Assembly: GCF_024508335.1 (NCBI RefSeq)
Contig: NZ_CP101988.1
Span: forward strand, 868,001-932,000
Length of the DNA: 64,000 bases
Reading direction: 5' to 3'
DNA from: Cellulomonas chengniuliangii
Lineage (GTDB): Bacteria; Actinomycetota; Actinomycetes; Actinomycetales; Cellulomonadaceae
The notes below the pieces were generated by a model. The model was not told where the DNA came from. It ran no database searches and worked only from the letters and a program-made list of their open reading frames with translations. A program made the translations under genes and the position numbers. Below, piece after piece: positions 35,297 through 46,408 of the stretch (position 1 is its first letter; each line of letters opens with the position of its first letter).

Positions 35297-36589
35297 GTGC
35301 GAAGACGAACACGGCTGGTCGGCACGGTGCTCGCGCTCGCGGTCGCCGGAGGGCTCGCGGCATGCGGGGGATCGGGCTCGGGCGCTCCGACGCTCACCTG
35401 GTACATCAACCCCGACGACGGGGGGCAGGCGCAGATCGCCTCGGAGTGCACCGAGGCCGCAGACGGCGCCTACACGATCGAGACATCGGTGCTCCCCCGG
35501 GACGCCAGCGCGCAGCGCGAGCAGCTCGCGCGGCGGCTCGCCGCGAAGGACTCCTCGATCGACCTGATGAGCCTGGACCCGCCTTTCATCCCCGAGGTGG
35601 CCGAGCCCGGCTTCCTGGCGCCCATCCCGGAGGACGTGCAGGAGCGCGTCACCCAGGACGTCGTCGCCGGCGCCCTCGCGGGCGCCACGTGGAAGGGCGA
35701 GCTGGTCACGGTGCCGTTCTGGGCGAACACCCAGCTGCTCTGGTACCGCAAGTCCGTGGCCGCGGCGGCGGGCCTGGACATGACCCAGCCCGTCACGTGG
35801 GACCAGCTCATCGACGCGGTCCGCACGCAAGACGTCTACCTCGCGGTGCAGGGCATCAAGTCCGAGTCCCTCACGGTGTGGATCAACGCGCTCGTCTCCT
35901 CCTCGGGGGGCGAGATCGTGGAGAACCCCACGGCCGACGCCGCGGAGGTCGAGCTCGGCCTTGAGACCGACGCGGGCCGTGAGGCCGCGCGCATCATGGG
36001 CACCATCGGCAAGGAAGGGCTCGCCGGCCCAGGGCTCCCCACCGAGGACGAGAACGCGTCGCTGTCGGTGTTCCAGGGGGACAAGGGCTCGTTCATGGTG
36101 AACTGGCCGTTCGTGTGGTCGGCCACCAAGGCGGGCGTCGAGGACGGCACCCTCGACCAGAGCCTGCTCGATGACATCGGCTGGGCGATCTACCCGCGTG
36201 TCGACGCCCAGACGCCCGCGGGCACGCCGTACGGGGGCATCAACCTCGGCGTCGGGGCCTACAGCGAGCACACCGACCTGGCCTTCGAGGCGGCCGAGTG
36301 CATCGTCACGCCCGAGCACCAGGCGTACTACTTCGCGGCGAACGGCAACCCGGCGTCCAACACCGACGCCTACGAGGACCCGCAGGTCCTCGAGGCCTTC
36401 CCGATGGCCCCCGTGATCCGCGAGTCCCTCGAGCAGGCGGTGCCGCGCCCGCAGACGCCGTACTACAACGACGTGTCGATCGGGCTCCAGGAGACCTGGC
36501 ACCCGCCGTCCTCCGTCTCGCCCGACTCGACACCCCAGAGGTCAACCGACTTCATCACGGCCGTGCTGCGAGGGGAGCGACTGCTGTGA
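35297..36589 (+). CDS. LpqY-like trehalose/sugar-binding lipoprotein
   Basis: The 430-residue ABC binding protein begins at the GTG at 35297. Its signal peptide (RRRTRLVGTVLALAVAGG) ends in the lipobox LAAC with lipidated C23. The mature part follows mycobacterial LpqY closely in pattern: LPRDASAQREQLARRLA, NTQLLWYRK, SFMVNWPFVWSA and YGGINLGVGAYS. LpqY-SugABC recycles trehalose, so trehalose or a related alpha-glucoside is the likely ligand; this is inference from similarity recalled from memory. It is the first gene of a four-gene importer operon, with the next gene overlapping by four bases. Confidence 0.85.
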   Translation: MRRRTRLVGTVLALAVAGGLAACGGSGSGAPTLTWYINPDDGGQAQIASECTEAADGAYTIETSVLPRDASAQREQLARRLAAKDSSIDLMSLDPPFIPEVAEPGFLAPIPEDVQERVTQDVVAGALAGATWKGELVTVPFWANTQLLWYRKSVAAAAGLDMTQPVTWDQLIDAVRTQDVYLAVQGIKSESLTVWINALVSSSGGEIVENPTADAAEVELGLETDAGREAARIMGTIGKEGLAGPGLPTEDENASLSVFQGDKGSFMVNWPFVWSATKAGVEDGTLDQSLLDDIGWAIYPRVDAQTPAGTPYGGINLGVGAYSEHTDLAFEAAECIVTPEHQAYYFAANGNPASNTDAYEDPQVLEAFPMAPVIRESLEQAVPRPQTPYYNDVSIGLQETWHPPSSVSPDSTPQRSTDFITAVLRGERLL

Positions 36590-37560
36590 CCACTGAGGCG
36601 ACACGAGAGCGCGGTCGGCGCCGGGGCGCCGGTGACGACGCCGACAAGCAGGCCAGGGCCGCGCACAGCGAGCGCACGCGCGCGGAGGCGAGGCTCGGCT
36701 GGTACCTCGCCGGCCCGGCGTTCGTGATCATGCTGGCCGTCACGCTGTACCCGATCCTGCAGGCCTTCTACGACTCCCTGTTCCGGTACCGGCTGACGAC
36801 GCCCGACGACAGGGCGTTCATCGGGGTCGAGAACTATTGGGTGATCCTGCGCGACGGGTTCTTCTGGCAGTCCGTGGCGGTCACGGTGCTCATCACCCTG
36901 GTCACCGTGGTGGTCGAGCTGATCCTCGGGTTCGCGCTCGCCCTGGTGATGCACCGCGCGATCCGGCGGCTGCGAGGGCTGCTGCGCACGGCCATCCTCG
37001 TGCCCTACGGGATCATCACCGTGGTCTCCGCGTTCGCGTGGTTCTACGCGTTCGACATCAACTCCGGCTACATCAACCACTGGTTCGGCTGGGTCCCGGG
37101 CATCTCCACCGACCTCAACTGGTTCGCGCAGACCGGCACCAGCCTGTTCGTGATCATCGCCTCCGAGATCTGGAAGACCACGCCGTTCATCTCGCTGCTG
37201 CTGCTGTCTGGACTGGCGCAGGTGCCCAGCGACCTGGAGGAGGCGGCGGAGGTGGACGGGGCCACCGCGTGGCAGCGGTTCCGGCGGGTCATCATCCCGA
37301 ACATGAAGGCCGCGATCATGGTGGCCGTCCTGTTCCGGGCCCTGGACGCGTTCCGCATCTTCGACAACGTGTTCATCATGACCAACGGCGCGAACGGCAC
37401 GACGGTGCTGTCCCTGCTCGCCTACAAGACCTCGATCGGCCGCCTGGAGATCGGGCTCGGCTCCGCGATCTCGGTGCTGCTGTTCTTGTGCGTGATCCTC
37501 ATCTGCTGGGTCGCGATCAAGCTCTTCAAGGTCGATCTCGCCAGCGCGAGAGGGGAGTAG
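36586..37560 (+). CDS. SugA-like sugar ABC transporter permease
   Basis: The 324-residue permease starts with GTG overlapping the lipoprotein stop. After a 40-residue charged tail there are six helices. The EAA loop for ATPase contact reads EEAAEVDGATAWQRFRRVIIP. The C-terminal helix is followed by a short basic tail. It belongs to the MalF-type (binding-protein-dependent, CUT1) family and should form a heterodimer with the next gene product. Confidence 0.9.
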   Translation: MTTEATRERGRRRGAGDDADKQARAAHSERTRAEARLGWYLAGPAFVIMLAVTLYPILQAFYDSLFRYRLTTPDDRAFIGVENYWVILRDGFFWQSVAVTVLITLVTVVVELILGFALALVMHRAIRRLRGLLRTAILVPYGIITVVSAFAWFYAFDINSGYINHWFGWVPGISTDLNWFAQTGTSLFVIIASEIWKTTPFISLLLLSGLAQVPSDLEEAAEVDGATAWQRFRRVIIPNMKAAIMVAVLFRALDAFRIFDNVFIMTNGANGTTVLSLLAYKTSIGRLEIGLGSAISVLLFLCVILICWVAIKLFKVDLASARGE

Positions 37561-37562
37561 CG

Positions 37563-38408
37563 ATGACCGGCAGACTGACGGGGCGCCAACGGTTCTGGTG
37601 GGCCGTGATCTCGGTGTTCGTCCTGGTGTGGGCGCTGTTCCCCGTGGTGTCGATCTTCGCGACGTCCTTCAAGCTCCCCAGCCAGCTCAACCTGGGACTG
37701 TTCTGGCCCAAGACCTGGTCGACCTCCAACTACGAGCAGATCCTCGTCGGCGACGCCCAGACGCTGTTCCTGTCGTCGCTGCGCAACTCGATCGGGATCT
37801 CGCTGATCGCCACGGCGATCGCGGTGGTGCTCGCCACCCTCGCGGCCTACGCCATCGGGCGCCTGGAGTTCCCCGGCAAGCGGCTGATCCTCACGGCCGC
37901 GCTCGGGGTGTCGATCTTCCCGGCCATCTCGATCGTCACGCCGCTGTTCAACCTGTGGCGCAACATCGGCCTGTACGACACGTGGCTCGGCCTGATCATC
38001 CCGTACCTGTCGCTGACACTGCCGATCTCCATCTGGACGCTCGCGGCCTTCTTCCGGCAGATCCCCTGGGAGCTGGAGCAGGCGGCGCAGGTGGACGGGG
38101 CCACGAGCTGGCAGGCGTTCCGCAAGGCCATCGTGCCCCTCGCGGCGCCGGGCGTGTTCACCACGGCGCTGATCGCCTTCTTCATCGCCTGGAACGACTT
38201 CGTCTACGGCATCTCGCTGACATCCACCGACCGGGCCCGACCGGTGCCCGCAGCCCTGGCCTTCTTCACCGGCGCCTCGCAGTTCGAGGAGCCGACCGGT
38301 GCGATCTCCGCGGCCGCGGTCGTCGTCACGATCCCCGTCGTCATCCTCGTCCTGCTGTTCCAACGCCAGATCGTCGCTGGACTGACCCAGGGCGCCGTCA
38401 AGGGCTGA
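37563..38408 (+). CDS. SugB-like sugar ABC transporter permease
   Basis: The 281-residue CUT1 permease has six helices and the EAA loop EQAAQVDGATSWQAFRKAIVP, matching MalG-type proteins. The C-terminus FQRQIVAGLTQGAVKG is the usual MalG end that reaches the ATPase. It begins at the ATG two bases after the previous stop. Confidence 0.92.
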   Translation: MTGRLTGRQRFWWAVISVFVLVWALFPVVSIFATSFKLPSQLNLGLFWPKTWSTSNYEQILVGDAQTLFLSSLRNSIGISLIATAIAVVLATLAAYAIGRLEFPGKRLILTAALGVSIFPAISIVTPLFNLWRNIGLYDTWLGLIIPYLSLTLPISIWTLAAFFRQIPWELEQAAQVDGATSWQAFRKAIVPLAAPGVFTTALIAFFIAWNDFVYGISLTSTDRARPVPAALAFFTGASQFEEPTGAISAAAVVVTIPVVILVLLFQRQIVAGLTQGAVKG

Positions 38409-38437
38409 CGCGCCCGCCCCCTCCCGAGGAGAAGCAC

Positions 38438-39697
<1,260 letters not shown>

Positions 39698-39725
39698 GCG
39701 GGCGCGCGGCGACGCGCCGCCGACG

Positions 39726-39778
39726 TGGGGCGTCGGGCGGCCACCACCTCGCGGACCAGGACCATGGGGCGTCGGGCG
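39726..39778. repeat. 14-bp direct repeat in the gap before the GH15 gene
   Basis: The sequence tggggcgtcgggcg occurs at 39726-39739 and again at 39765-39778, 39 bases apart start to start. It lies between the transporter ATPase and the GH15 promoter. Confidence 0.7.
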
Positions 39779-39794
39779 CCAGGCCCGGCGCGGA

Positions 39795-39800
39795 TAGAGT
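39795..39800 (+). promoter_or_regulatory. TAGAGT, probable -10 of a leaderless transcript (GH15 gene)
   Basis: TAGAGT lies six bases before the ATG at 39807, with no ribosome site between. Confidence 0.55.
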
Positions 39801-39806
39801 GCCCGC

Positions 39807-41219
39807 ATGGTCGGGCGACGAAGCGCGTCGACGCCTCCGGGGTCGCCGGTCGGTGTCGTGGTGCGCGGTCGCGCGCCCACAGCTCGCACGACCCGACATC
39901 TGCTGGTCGCCAGCGGCATCGCCATGGCCTTGGTGGTCGCAGGCTCCCCGACCCCGTCCGAGCGCTCGCGGTACGCCGAGCGCCCGCTGACCTCCCAGAC
40001 CGCGGTGCTCACACCGTCGGGGGTCGTCACCGTGCGCGCCGACGATGTGGTCGGGCGGTTCGAGGGCAGCAATGTCCGACTCACCGAGGAGGGCGACGAG
40101 CACCACGAGGAGTCGCTGGCCCTCGCGGCGGCGCAACGCCGGTGGCTGGCCTCCGGCCTCGTGCCGGGGCCCGAGGAGTACGGGGACATGGCCCGGCAGG
40201 CGCTGCTCGACCTGGACACCCTGCTGCTGGAGGACGGCGCCCTGCTCGCCGCCCCGAACGGGGCGTGGCGGTACACCTGGCCGCGGGACGCCAGCTTCGC
40301 CGCGGTCGCGCTGGCCCGCACCGGCCACACCGAGGACGCCGCACGGATCTTGCTCCACCTCGCCGACCTGCAGTCCCCTGACGGGACGTTCCAGGCTCGT
40401 TACCTGCCCGATGGCAGCGGCCTGCCGCCGGACGACCGGGGCATCCAGCTCGACGGGGACGGGTGGTTCCTCTGGGCGGCCGCCGAGTGGCTCCGCCACG
40501 CCGACGGCGACCCGTCGAGAGTGCTCGCGGAGCTGCGGCCCGCGCTGATCCGGGCGCTCGACGCGATCGAGCACGTGACCGACCCCGAGACGGGAAGCCC
40601 GGCGGTGAGCCCGGACTACTGGGAGGTCCGCGAGACCCGCGTGACCCTCGGCTCGATCAGCGCGCTGCTGCTGGGCGCGCGCGCGATCCAGGACTTCGCG
40701 GGGGACATGCCGCGGGGGATCGCCGGGCTCTGGGCGGCGGACCTGGCCCGCCGGGGCGCCGCGCTCGAGGTCAAGCTGGAGCAGGCCGTGGAACGCGACT
40801 TCGCGACGCACGGATACCCCCGCCATGCCGGGGGCGCGTTGCTCGACGCGGGCGTGGCGTTCCTCATGCCGCCGTTCGCCCCTGCGGATCCGGGTGTCGT
40901 CGAGGCGTGGGAGCGGGCCGCGGTGGGGATGGGCCGGCCCGCCGGTGGGCTCGCGCCTGGAGAGGGCTGGAGCGCGGACGGCATCTCGTGGACGCCTCAG
41001 ACGGCCCTGTTCGCGCTCACTGCGGCGGCGGCGGGCGACCACGAGCGCGCCACCGGATGGCTCACCTGGCTCGACGAGCACCGCACCGACGCCGGCTCGC
41101 TGCCCGAGAAGGTGCTGTGGGACGGCCGACCGGCCGCCGTCGCGCCGCTCTCCTGGACATCGGCGCTGGTCCTGCTGGCCCTCGTCGAGCTCGACGAGGG
41201 CCAGCAGTCGGCGCACTGA
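39807..41219 (+). CDS. membrane-anchored glycoside hydrolase family 15-like protein
   Basis: The 470-residue protein has an uncleaved-looking N-terminal anchor (about residues 30-47, HLLVASGIAMALVVAG) and an (alpha/alpha)6-barrel catalytic domain. GH15 marks are AWRYTWPRDASFAAVAL, QLDGDGWFLWAAAEW, SPDYWEVRETRVTLGS and SLPEKVLWDG. E273 and E434 are the best candidates for general acid and base. Family activities include glucoamylase, glucodextranase and bacterial trehalase. Its position after a trehalose-type importer suggests cleavage of trehalose or an alpha-glucoside outside the membrane. The domain is shorter than most GH15 enzymes, so activity needs proof. Confidence 0.8.
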   Translation: MVGRRSASTPPGSPVGVVVRGRAPTARTTRHLLVASGIAMALVVAGSPTPSERSRYAERPLTSQTAVLTPSGVVTVRADDVVGRFEGSNVRLTEEGDEHHEESLALAAAQRRWLASGLVPGPEEYGDMARQALLDLDTLLLEDGALLAAPNGAWRYTWPRDASFAAVALARTGHTEDAARILLHLADLQSPDGTFQARYLPDGSGLPPDDRGIQLDGDGWFLWAAAEWLRHADGDPSRVLAELRPALIRALDAIEHVTDPETGSPAVSPDYWEVRETRVTLGSISALLLGARAIQDFAGDMPRGIAGLWAADLARRGAALEVKLEQAVERDFATHGYPRHAGGALLDAGVAFLMPPFAPADPGVVEAWERAAVGMGRPAGGLAPGEGWSADGISWTPQTALFALTAAAAGDHERATGWLTWLDEHRTDAGSLPEKVLWDGRPAAVAPLSWTSALVLLALVELDEGQQSAH

Positions 41220-41231
41220 CGGGCTCGGCGC

Positions 41232-42161
41232 TCAGCCGTGGTCGAGCTCGCCGCGGGTCGGAGGGTTGGCGCCCGGCCGCGAGACGGTGATGGCCGCTAT
41301 CCGGGCGCAGCGCTCGAGGATGGCCTCGACCGTGCCCGGGTCGACGTCGCGCAGCTGCTCTCGGCGGTCGGCGCCGAGCAGACCGGCATCCCACAGCCCG
41401 TCGATGAGCCCCGACATGAACGAGTCGCCGGCGCCCACGGTGTCCGCGACCTGCACCGCAGGCGCGGCGACCATGAGCCGCGCGCCCGAGCGGGTCGAGG
41501 CGAAGGCGCCCTTGCCGCCGTGGGTGACCACCACCAGCGAGGGCCCGCGCCGGGTCCACTCCTCCGCGATCTCCGCAGGGGCGACACCCGGCAGCAGCCA
41601 GGCCAGGTCCTCGTCGCTGACCTTGACCACGTCGGACTGCAGGACGAGCGACTCGACCAGCGGCAGGGTGTCCTGCGGTGAGCCCATCAGGGCCGGCCGC
41701 AGGTTCGGGTCGTAGGTGATCGTCGACGTTGGGCGGCGTGCCTCGACCAGCCGCGCGACCTTCTGCGCGCCCGGCTGCAGCGCCGCGCCGATCGAGCCGG
41801 TGTGCAGCACGAGCGGCGGCTCGGCCGACTCGTCCCAGGAGTGGGGCAGGTCCCACACGAGGTCGAAGTCGTACGTCGCGGCGCCCTCGGCGTCCAGGTG
41901 CGCGGTGGCGATCGGCGTCGAGATGGCGGTCTCGGCGCCGCGCAGCACGGACACCCCCGAAGCCTCCAGGTGGCGCACCACGAGCGCGCCGTAGGCGTCG
42001 GCGCCCAGCCACGTGAGGAGGTCCGCCCGGCGGCCGAGCCGCGCGAGCCCGAGGGCCACGTTCGCGGGGCTCCCCCCGACGTGCTCGCTCACGGACCCGT
42101 CGGTCCGGCGCACGATGTCGACCAGCGCCTCGCCCACCACGAGGGCCCGCGCCTGGCTCAT
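41232..42161 (-). CDS. PfkB-family carbohydrate kinase (fructokinase-like)
   Basis: The 309-residue kinase has the opening [17 protein letters not shown], the GG switch [17 protein letters not shown], and the ATP/anion-hole signature [19 protein letters not shown] with the catalytic Asp. Fructokinase and related sugar kinases share this pattern. The ATG at 42161 overlaps the xseB stop by four bases, so it is co-transcribed with the exonuclease VII genes. The pairing is likely positional rather than functional. It converges on the GH15 gene. Confidence 0.9.
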   Translation of the reverse strand: MSQARALVVGEALVDIVRRTDGSVSEHVGGSPANVALGLARLGRRADLLTWLGADAYGALVVRHLEASGVSVLRGAETAISTPIATAHLDAEGAATYDFDLVWDLPHSWDESAEPPLVLHTGSIGAALQPGAQKVARLVEARRPTSTITYDPNLRPALMGSPQDTLPLVESLVLQSDVVKVSDEDLAWLLPGVAPAEIAEEWTRRGPSLVVVTHGGKGAFASTRSGARLMVAAPAVQVADTVGAGDSFMSGLIDGLWDAGLLGADRREQLRDVDPGTVEAILERCARIAAITVSRPGANPPTRGELDHG

Positions 42162-42439
42162 CGCGACTCGCCCGGGACATCCTCGCCGGATCGCTCCTGG
42201 CTCTGGGCCGCCGCGAGCCGCTCCCTGGCGCCGTCCAGCCACTGCTGGCAGCGGCTCGCGAGTGCCTCGCCGCGCTCCCACAGCTGGAGCGACTCCTCGA
42301 GGCTCGCGCCCCCGGCCTCGAGTCGGGCGACGACGGCGATCAGCTCGTCCCGCGCCTCCTCGTAACTCAGCGCCGCGAGGGCGTCATCGGCCGCGAGGGC
42401 GTCATCGGGGGCAGGGGCGGATCCGTTCGGCGTGGGCAC
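42158..42439 (-). CDS. xseB: exodeoxyribonuclease VII small subunit
   Basis: The 93-residue protein has the family core [40 protein letters not shown] and a helical tail. It binds the large subunit to give the single-strand DNA exonuclease. The GTG at 42439 is chosen; a GTG at 42466 is possible. The N-terminal part holds a repeated [13 protein letters not shown] caused by a short tandem duplication of about 15 bases. Confidence 0.92.
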   Translation of the reverse strand: MPTPNGSAPAPDDALAADDALAALSYEEARDELIAVVARLEAGGASLEESLQLWERGEALASRCQQWLDGARERLAAAQSQERSGEDVPGESR

Positions 42440-42517
42440 AGCACCAGTCAACCAGCCCCCACCCACCTCCGGCCATGCTGCGCAGCGGACCGAGGGGCCG
42501 CGGCCCGCGCGCAGGCG

Positions 42518-43774
42518 TCACGCCTCGGCCTGGACCGCCGCGCGCAGCTCCCCACGCGCCACCCGCACCCGCAGCGGATCTCCCGCGGCGACCTCGGACG
42601 GATCACGCACCACCGCGCCGTCGCCCCGCTGCACCACCGCGTACCCCCGCTCCAGGGTCGCGGCGGGGGAGAGCGCCCGCACCTGGGCGGCCAGCCGCTC
42701 CGTCTGCCCTGCCGCACGGCTCAGCAGCAGATCCAGTGCGTGCCGGGCGGTGTCCCGCGCGCGGTGCACGTCGTGCTCGCGCACGTCCACCAGCGTGGTC
42801 GGGCGCGCCAGCACGGGACGGGACCGCAGCGCGTCCAGCCCTGCCCGCTCCCGCACCACGCGGTGCGTCAAGGCGGCCCGCATCCGACCACGGGCCTGTG
42901 CCAGGCGGGCACGCTCCTCGCCGACGTCGGGCACGATCCGCTTGGCGGCGTCAGTGGGAGTGGACGCGCGGTAGTCCGCGACCAGGTCCAGCAGCGGGGT
43001 GTCCGTCTCATGGCCGATCGCGCTGACCAGCGGGGTGCGGCAGGCCGCCGCGGCTCGCACCAGCGTCTCGTTGCTGAACGGCAGCAGGTCTTCCACGGCG
43101 CCGCCGCCGCGGGCCACGACGATCACCTCGACGTCGGGGCGCGCGTCCAGCTCGGCGATCGCCGCGCTGACCTGCGCGACGGCCCCCACGCCCTGCACCG
43201 CCACCTCGCGGATGACGAACTCGACCTGCGGCCAGCGGGCCTGGGCGTTGACGACCACGTCGTGCTCGGCCTTCGACTCGCGACCGCACACCAGCCCGAC
43301 CACGCGCGGCAGGAACGGCAGCGCGACCTTCCGGTCGGCGTCGAAGAGCCCTTCGGCCGCGAGCACCCGCTTGAGGTGCTCGATCCGGGCGAGCAGCTCG
43401 CCCACGCCGATCGCGCGCACGGCGTCCGCGTTGAGCTGGAGCGTGCCGCGCTTCGTCCAGAACACCGGCTTGGCGTGGACCACCACGTGGGCGCCCTCCT
43501 GGACGGAGGTGGTGGCGGCCGCGAGGACGCCCGCGGGCATCGAGACGGGCAGCGACATGTCGGCGTCCGTGTCGCGCAGCGTGAGGAAGGCGATCCCCGA
43601 TCCGGGGCGCCGGTTCAGCTGGACCACCTGGCCCTCGACCCACACGGGGGCCATCCGGGCCACGTAGTCGGCGATCTTCGACGACAGCAGGCGCACCGGC
43701 CACGGGTTCTCCGCGGTGGTGTCCAGCGCCCTCGCGGGCAGCGCCGGGGTGGTCTGGTCCTCGCCTGCGCTCAC
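42518..43774 (-). CDS. xseA: exodeoxyribonuclease VII large subunit
   Basis: The 418-residue catalytic subunit degrades single-stranded DNA from both ends. It has an N-terminal OB fold ([21 protein letters not shown]), the nuclease core with [33 protein letters not shown] and [20 protein letters not shown], and a C-terminal coiled region ending [16 protein letters not shown]. The GTG at 43774 has AGGAG upstream; an earlier GTG at 43825 is less likely. It is divergent from ispH. Confidence 0.95.
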   Translation of the reverse strand: MSAGEDQTTPALPARALDTTAENPWPVRLLSSKIADYVARMAPVWVEGQVVQLNRRPGSGIAFLTLRDTDADMSLPVSMPAGVLAAATTSVQEGAHVVVHAKPVFWTKRGTLQLNADAVRAIGVGELLARIEHLKRVLAAEGLFDADRKVALPFLPRVVGLVCGRESKAEHDVVVNAQARWPQVEFVIREVAVQGVGAVAQVSAAIAELDARPDVEVIVVARGGGAVEDLLPFSNETLVRAAAACRTPLVSAIGHETDTPLLDLVADYRASTPTDAAKRIVPDVGEERARLAQARGRMRAALTHRVVRERAGLDALRSRPVLARPTTLVDVREHDVHRARDTARHALDLLLSRAAGQTERLAAQVRALSPAATLERGYAVVQRGDGAVVRDPSEVAAGDPLRVRVARGELRAAVQAEA

Positions 43775-43877
43775 GCGCCGTGCTCCTGTCCTGCGTCCGT
43801 GGTCTGCACCCGACCAGCCTGTCACGAGCCGGGGACACCGTCGGCGGCCGGGGGGACAGGCGCCCCGGGGGCCTGCC

Positions 43878-43883
43878 TAGACT
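43878..43883 (+). promoter_or_regulatory. TAGACT, probable -10 of a leaderless transcript (ispH)
   Basis: TAGACT lies seven bases before the GTG at 43891, without a ribosome site. Confidence 0.55.
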
Positions 43884-43890
43884 GGCGGAC

Positions 43891-44922
43891 GTGACCACCT
43901 CGACGTCCCCCTCCGTCCGCAAGCGCGTGCTGCTGGCGGCGCCGCGCGGATACTGCGCCGGCGTCGACCGCGCGGTCATCGCGGTCGAGAAGGCGCTCGA
44001 CCACTACGGCGCCCCGATCTACGTGCGCAAGGAGATCGTCCACAACAAGTACGTCGTGGAGACGCTCGCGTCCCGGGGCGCGATCTTCGTGGACGAGACG
44101 GACGAGGTGCCCGAGGGCGCCCGTGTCGTGTTCTCCGCGCACGGCGTCTCGCCCGCGGTGCACGCCGCGGCGGAGGCCCGCTCGCTGCAGGCCATCGACG
44201 CCACCTGCCCGCTCGTGACGAAGGTGCACAAGGAGGCCGTGCGGTTCGCCTCCGACGACTACGACATCCTGCTGATCGGCCACACCGGCCACGAGGAGGT
44301 CGAGGGCACCCAGGGCGAGGCGCCCGAGCACATCCAGGTGGTGAACTCCCCGGACGACGTCGACGACGTGGTGGTGCGGGACCCGGACAAGGTGGTGTGG
44401 ATCTCCCAGACCACGCTGTCCGTGGACGAGACCATGGAGACCGTCCGCCGCCTGCGCGAGCGGTTCCCGACCCTGCAGGACCCGCCCTCGGACGACATCT
44501 GCTACGCCACCCAGAACCGCCAGGTGGCGGTGAAGAAGCTGGCTCCCGAGTGCGACGTGGTCATCACCGTCGGCTCGGCGAACTCGTCGAACTCGGTGCG
44601 CCTGGTCGAGGTCGCGCTGGACGCCGGCGCCCGCTCCTCCTACCGGGTGGACCGCGCCGCGGAGATCGACCCCGCCTGGCTGGTGGGCGCCACGACCGTC
44701 GGCGTCACGTCGGGCGCGTCGGTGCCCGAGATCCTGGTCCGGGACGTCTTGGACATGCTGGCCGAGCACGGCTTCGGCGAGGTCGAGGAGGTCCGGACGG
44801 CCACCGAGGACCTGATGTTCTCGTTGCCGCGCGAGCTCGCCTCGGACCTCAAGCGGATGGGCGTCAACGTGAGCACGCCCCGCCGCGGGACGCGTCGCGA
44901 CCTGAGCATCCAGCCGCTCTGA
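43891..44922 (+). CDS. ispH: 4-hydroxy-3-methylbut-2-enyl diphosphate reductase
   Basis: The 343-residue iron-sulfur enzyme makes isopentenyl and dimethylallyl diphosphate in the last step of the MEP pathway. The three cluster cysteines are visible in [11 protein letters not shown] (C22), [12 protein letters not shown] and [11 protein letters not shown]. The conserved [14 protein letters not shown] and [12 protein letters not shown] bind substrate. The GTG at 43891 shows a leaderless signature. The end of the gene, including the stop codon, is copied in a 17-bp tandem repeat just beyond. Confidence 0.95.
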   Translation: MTTSTSPSVRKRVLLAAPRGYCAGVDRAVIAVEKALDHYGAPIYVRKEIVHNKYVVETLASRGAIFVDETDEVPEGARVVFSAHGVSPAVHAAAEARSLQAIDATCPLVTKVHKEAVRFASDDYDILLIGHTGHEEVEGTQGEAPEHIQVVNSPDDVDDVVVRDPDKVVWISQTTLSVDETMETVRRLRERFPTLQDPPSDDICYATQNRQVAVKKLAPECDVVITVGSANSSNSVRLVEVALDAGARSSYRVDRAAEIDPAWLVGATTVGVTSGASVPEILVRDVLDMLAEHGFGEVEEVRTATEDLMFSLPRELASDLKRMGVNVSTPRRGTRRDLSIQPL

Positions 44923-44937
44923 GCATCCAGCCGCTCT
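44904..44937 (+). repeat. exact 17-bp tandem duplication across the ispH stop codon
   Basis: The unit gagcatccagccgctct occurs at 44904-44920 and again at 44921-44937. The ispH stop TGA spans the junction (44920-44922), and a second TGA ends the second copy in another frame. Confidence 0.9.
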
Positions 44938-44958
44938 GACCCGTCGCGGCTCGCCGGC

Positions 44959-46305
44959 TCAGTCGGCCGACGGCATCGCGTCCGCGGCGGCCAGTCGCGT
45001 GCTCGCGGTCCCGCGCTCGTCGAACGCGACGTAGCGGTCGCTCGCGGACGCCAGCAGCTCCGGGGCGCTGACGGCGCTGAGCTGCGGGTTCGCGGGCGGC
45101 GGGGTCGGCAGGTCGGCGTCCACCACCTGCAGGTCCGCGAAGCGTCGTGCGCTGACCAGCACCCGGGTCTCGAGCGACGAGACCGTCTGGTTGTACGCGC
45201 CCGCCGCCGAGTCGATCGCGCGGCCCAGCTTGGCGAGGTGGGAGCCCATCGTCGCGAGCCGGCCGTGGAGCTCCTTGCCGAGCGTCAGCACCTGCTGCGC
45301 GTTCGACGCCAGGGCGTCCTGGCGCCAGGCGTACGCGATCGTGCGGAGCATCGCGAGCAGCGTCATGGGGGTGGCGATCACGACGTTGCGCTCGAAGGCG
45401 TGCTCGACCAGCGTCGGGTCCTCCTCGACGGCAGCGTGCAGGAACGCCTCCGCGGGCACGAACATGACGACGAACTCGGGCGCGGGCGCGAACTGGTCCC
45501 AGTAGCGCTTGGCGGCCAGATCGTCGACGTGGGCCCGCACGTGCCGGGCGTGCGCCTTGAGGCGGGCGGCCCGCACGGACTCGTCGGCGGCCTGGCTGGC
45601 CTCGAGGAACCCCAGGAAGGCGACCTTCGCGTCGACCACCACGTTCTTGCCGCCGGCGAGCTTGACCACCATGTCGGGGCGCAGCAGGCCGTCGTCGGTG
45701 CGCACCTGGTCCTGCTCGACGAAGTCGACGTTCGCCAGCATGCCCGCCGACTCGACGACCCGGCGCAGCTGCTGCTCGCCCCAGCGGCCCCGCACCTGCG
45801 AGGAGCGCAGCGCCGTCACCAGCTGCGAGGTCTCCGCCCGCAGCTGCTCGGAGGACGCGCGCATGGCCCGCACCTGCTCGCCCAGCGCGGCCTGCCCCTC
45901 GAGGCGGGCTTTCTCGGCCGTCGTGAGCTCGTGCCGCACCGCGTCGAGCGTGCGGCTCAGCGGCTCCACCAGGGCCCGCACCGCCTGCTCGCGCTGCGCG
46001 AGCTCGCCGACCTGCGACTGCTGGCTCGCGGCGAGGCGCTGGTGGGCGAGCGCCAGGAACTGCTCGTTGTTGCTCGCCAGCGCGTCCGCAGCGAGGGCGC
46101 GGAACTGCTCCGCGAGGCGCTGGTGGTCCTCGCGGACGCCGTCGAGCCGCTCGGCGTGGGCGGCGCGCTCCGCGACGAGCTGGCCGCTGGCGCGCGCCGC
46201 CTCGACGCGCGCGGACTCCACCTGGCCGGCTGACCGTCGGGAGGCCACGAGGGCTCCCGTGAGCACACCGACGACGAGCGCGACCAGCGCGGCGAGGATC
46301 TCCAT
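44959..46305 (-). CDS. rmuC: DNA recombination protein RmuC
   Basis: The 448-residue protein has an N-terminal membrane-anchor-like helix (residues 2-20), a coiled-coil region to about residue 175, and the RmuC nuclease-like core RGRWGEQQLRRVVESAGM, RPDMVVKLAGGKNVVVDAKV and NVVIATPMTLLAMLRTIAY. Enterobacterial RmuC limits inversion between short inverted repeats; the biochemistry is unresolved. The ATG at 46305 opens the frame. It is divergent from an ABC ATPase gene with 103 bases between. Confidence 0.92.
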   Translation of the reverse strand: MEILAALVALVVGVLTGALVASRRSAGQVESARVEAARASGQLVAERAAHAERLDGVREDHQRLAEQFRALAADALASNNEQFLALAHQRLAASQQSQVGELAQREQAVRALVEPLSRTLDAVRHELTTAEKARLEGQAALGEQVRAMRASSEQLRAETSQLVTALRSSQVRGRWGEQQLRRVVESAGMLANVDFVEQDQVRTDDGLLRPDMVVKLAGGKNVVVDAKVAFLGFLEASQAADESVRAARLKAHARHVRAHVDDLAAKRYWDQFAPAPEFVVMFVPAEAFLHAAVEEDPTLVEHAFERNVVIATPMTLLAMLRTIAYAWRQDALASNAQQVLTLGKELHGRLATMGSHLAKLGRAIDSAAGAYNQTVSSLETRVLVSARRFADLQVVDADLPTPPPANPQLSAVSAPELLASASDRYVAFDERGTASTRLAAADAMPSAD

Positions 46306-46396
46306 GGCGCCACAGTTTCACGGACCGCCGACACGCCCTGCCATCGGGGAGGGATCTGCGTGCTGGTCAGGGCTCCCGCCGCGGCGGCAGCGCCAC

Positions 46397-46402
46397 TAGC
46401 CT
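46397..46402 (+). promoter_or_regulatory. TAGCCT, probable -10 of a leaderless transcript (ABC ATPase)
   Basis: TAGCCT lies six bases before the GTG at 46409 with no ribosome site. Confidence 0.55.
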
Positions 46403-46408
46403 GGCTGG

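Noticed and set aside
42374-42412. Short tandem repeat in xseB as a regulatory element
   Set aside because: It is inside the coding region and only duplicates an acidic, probably flexible N-terminal segment.
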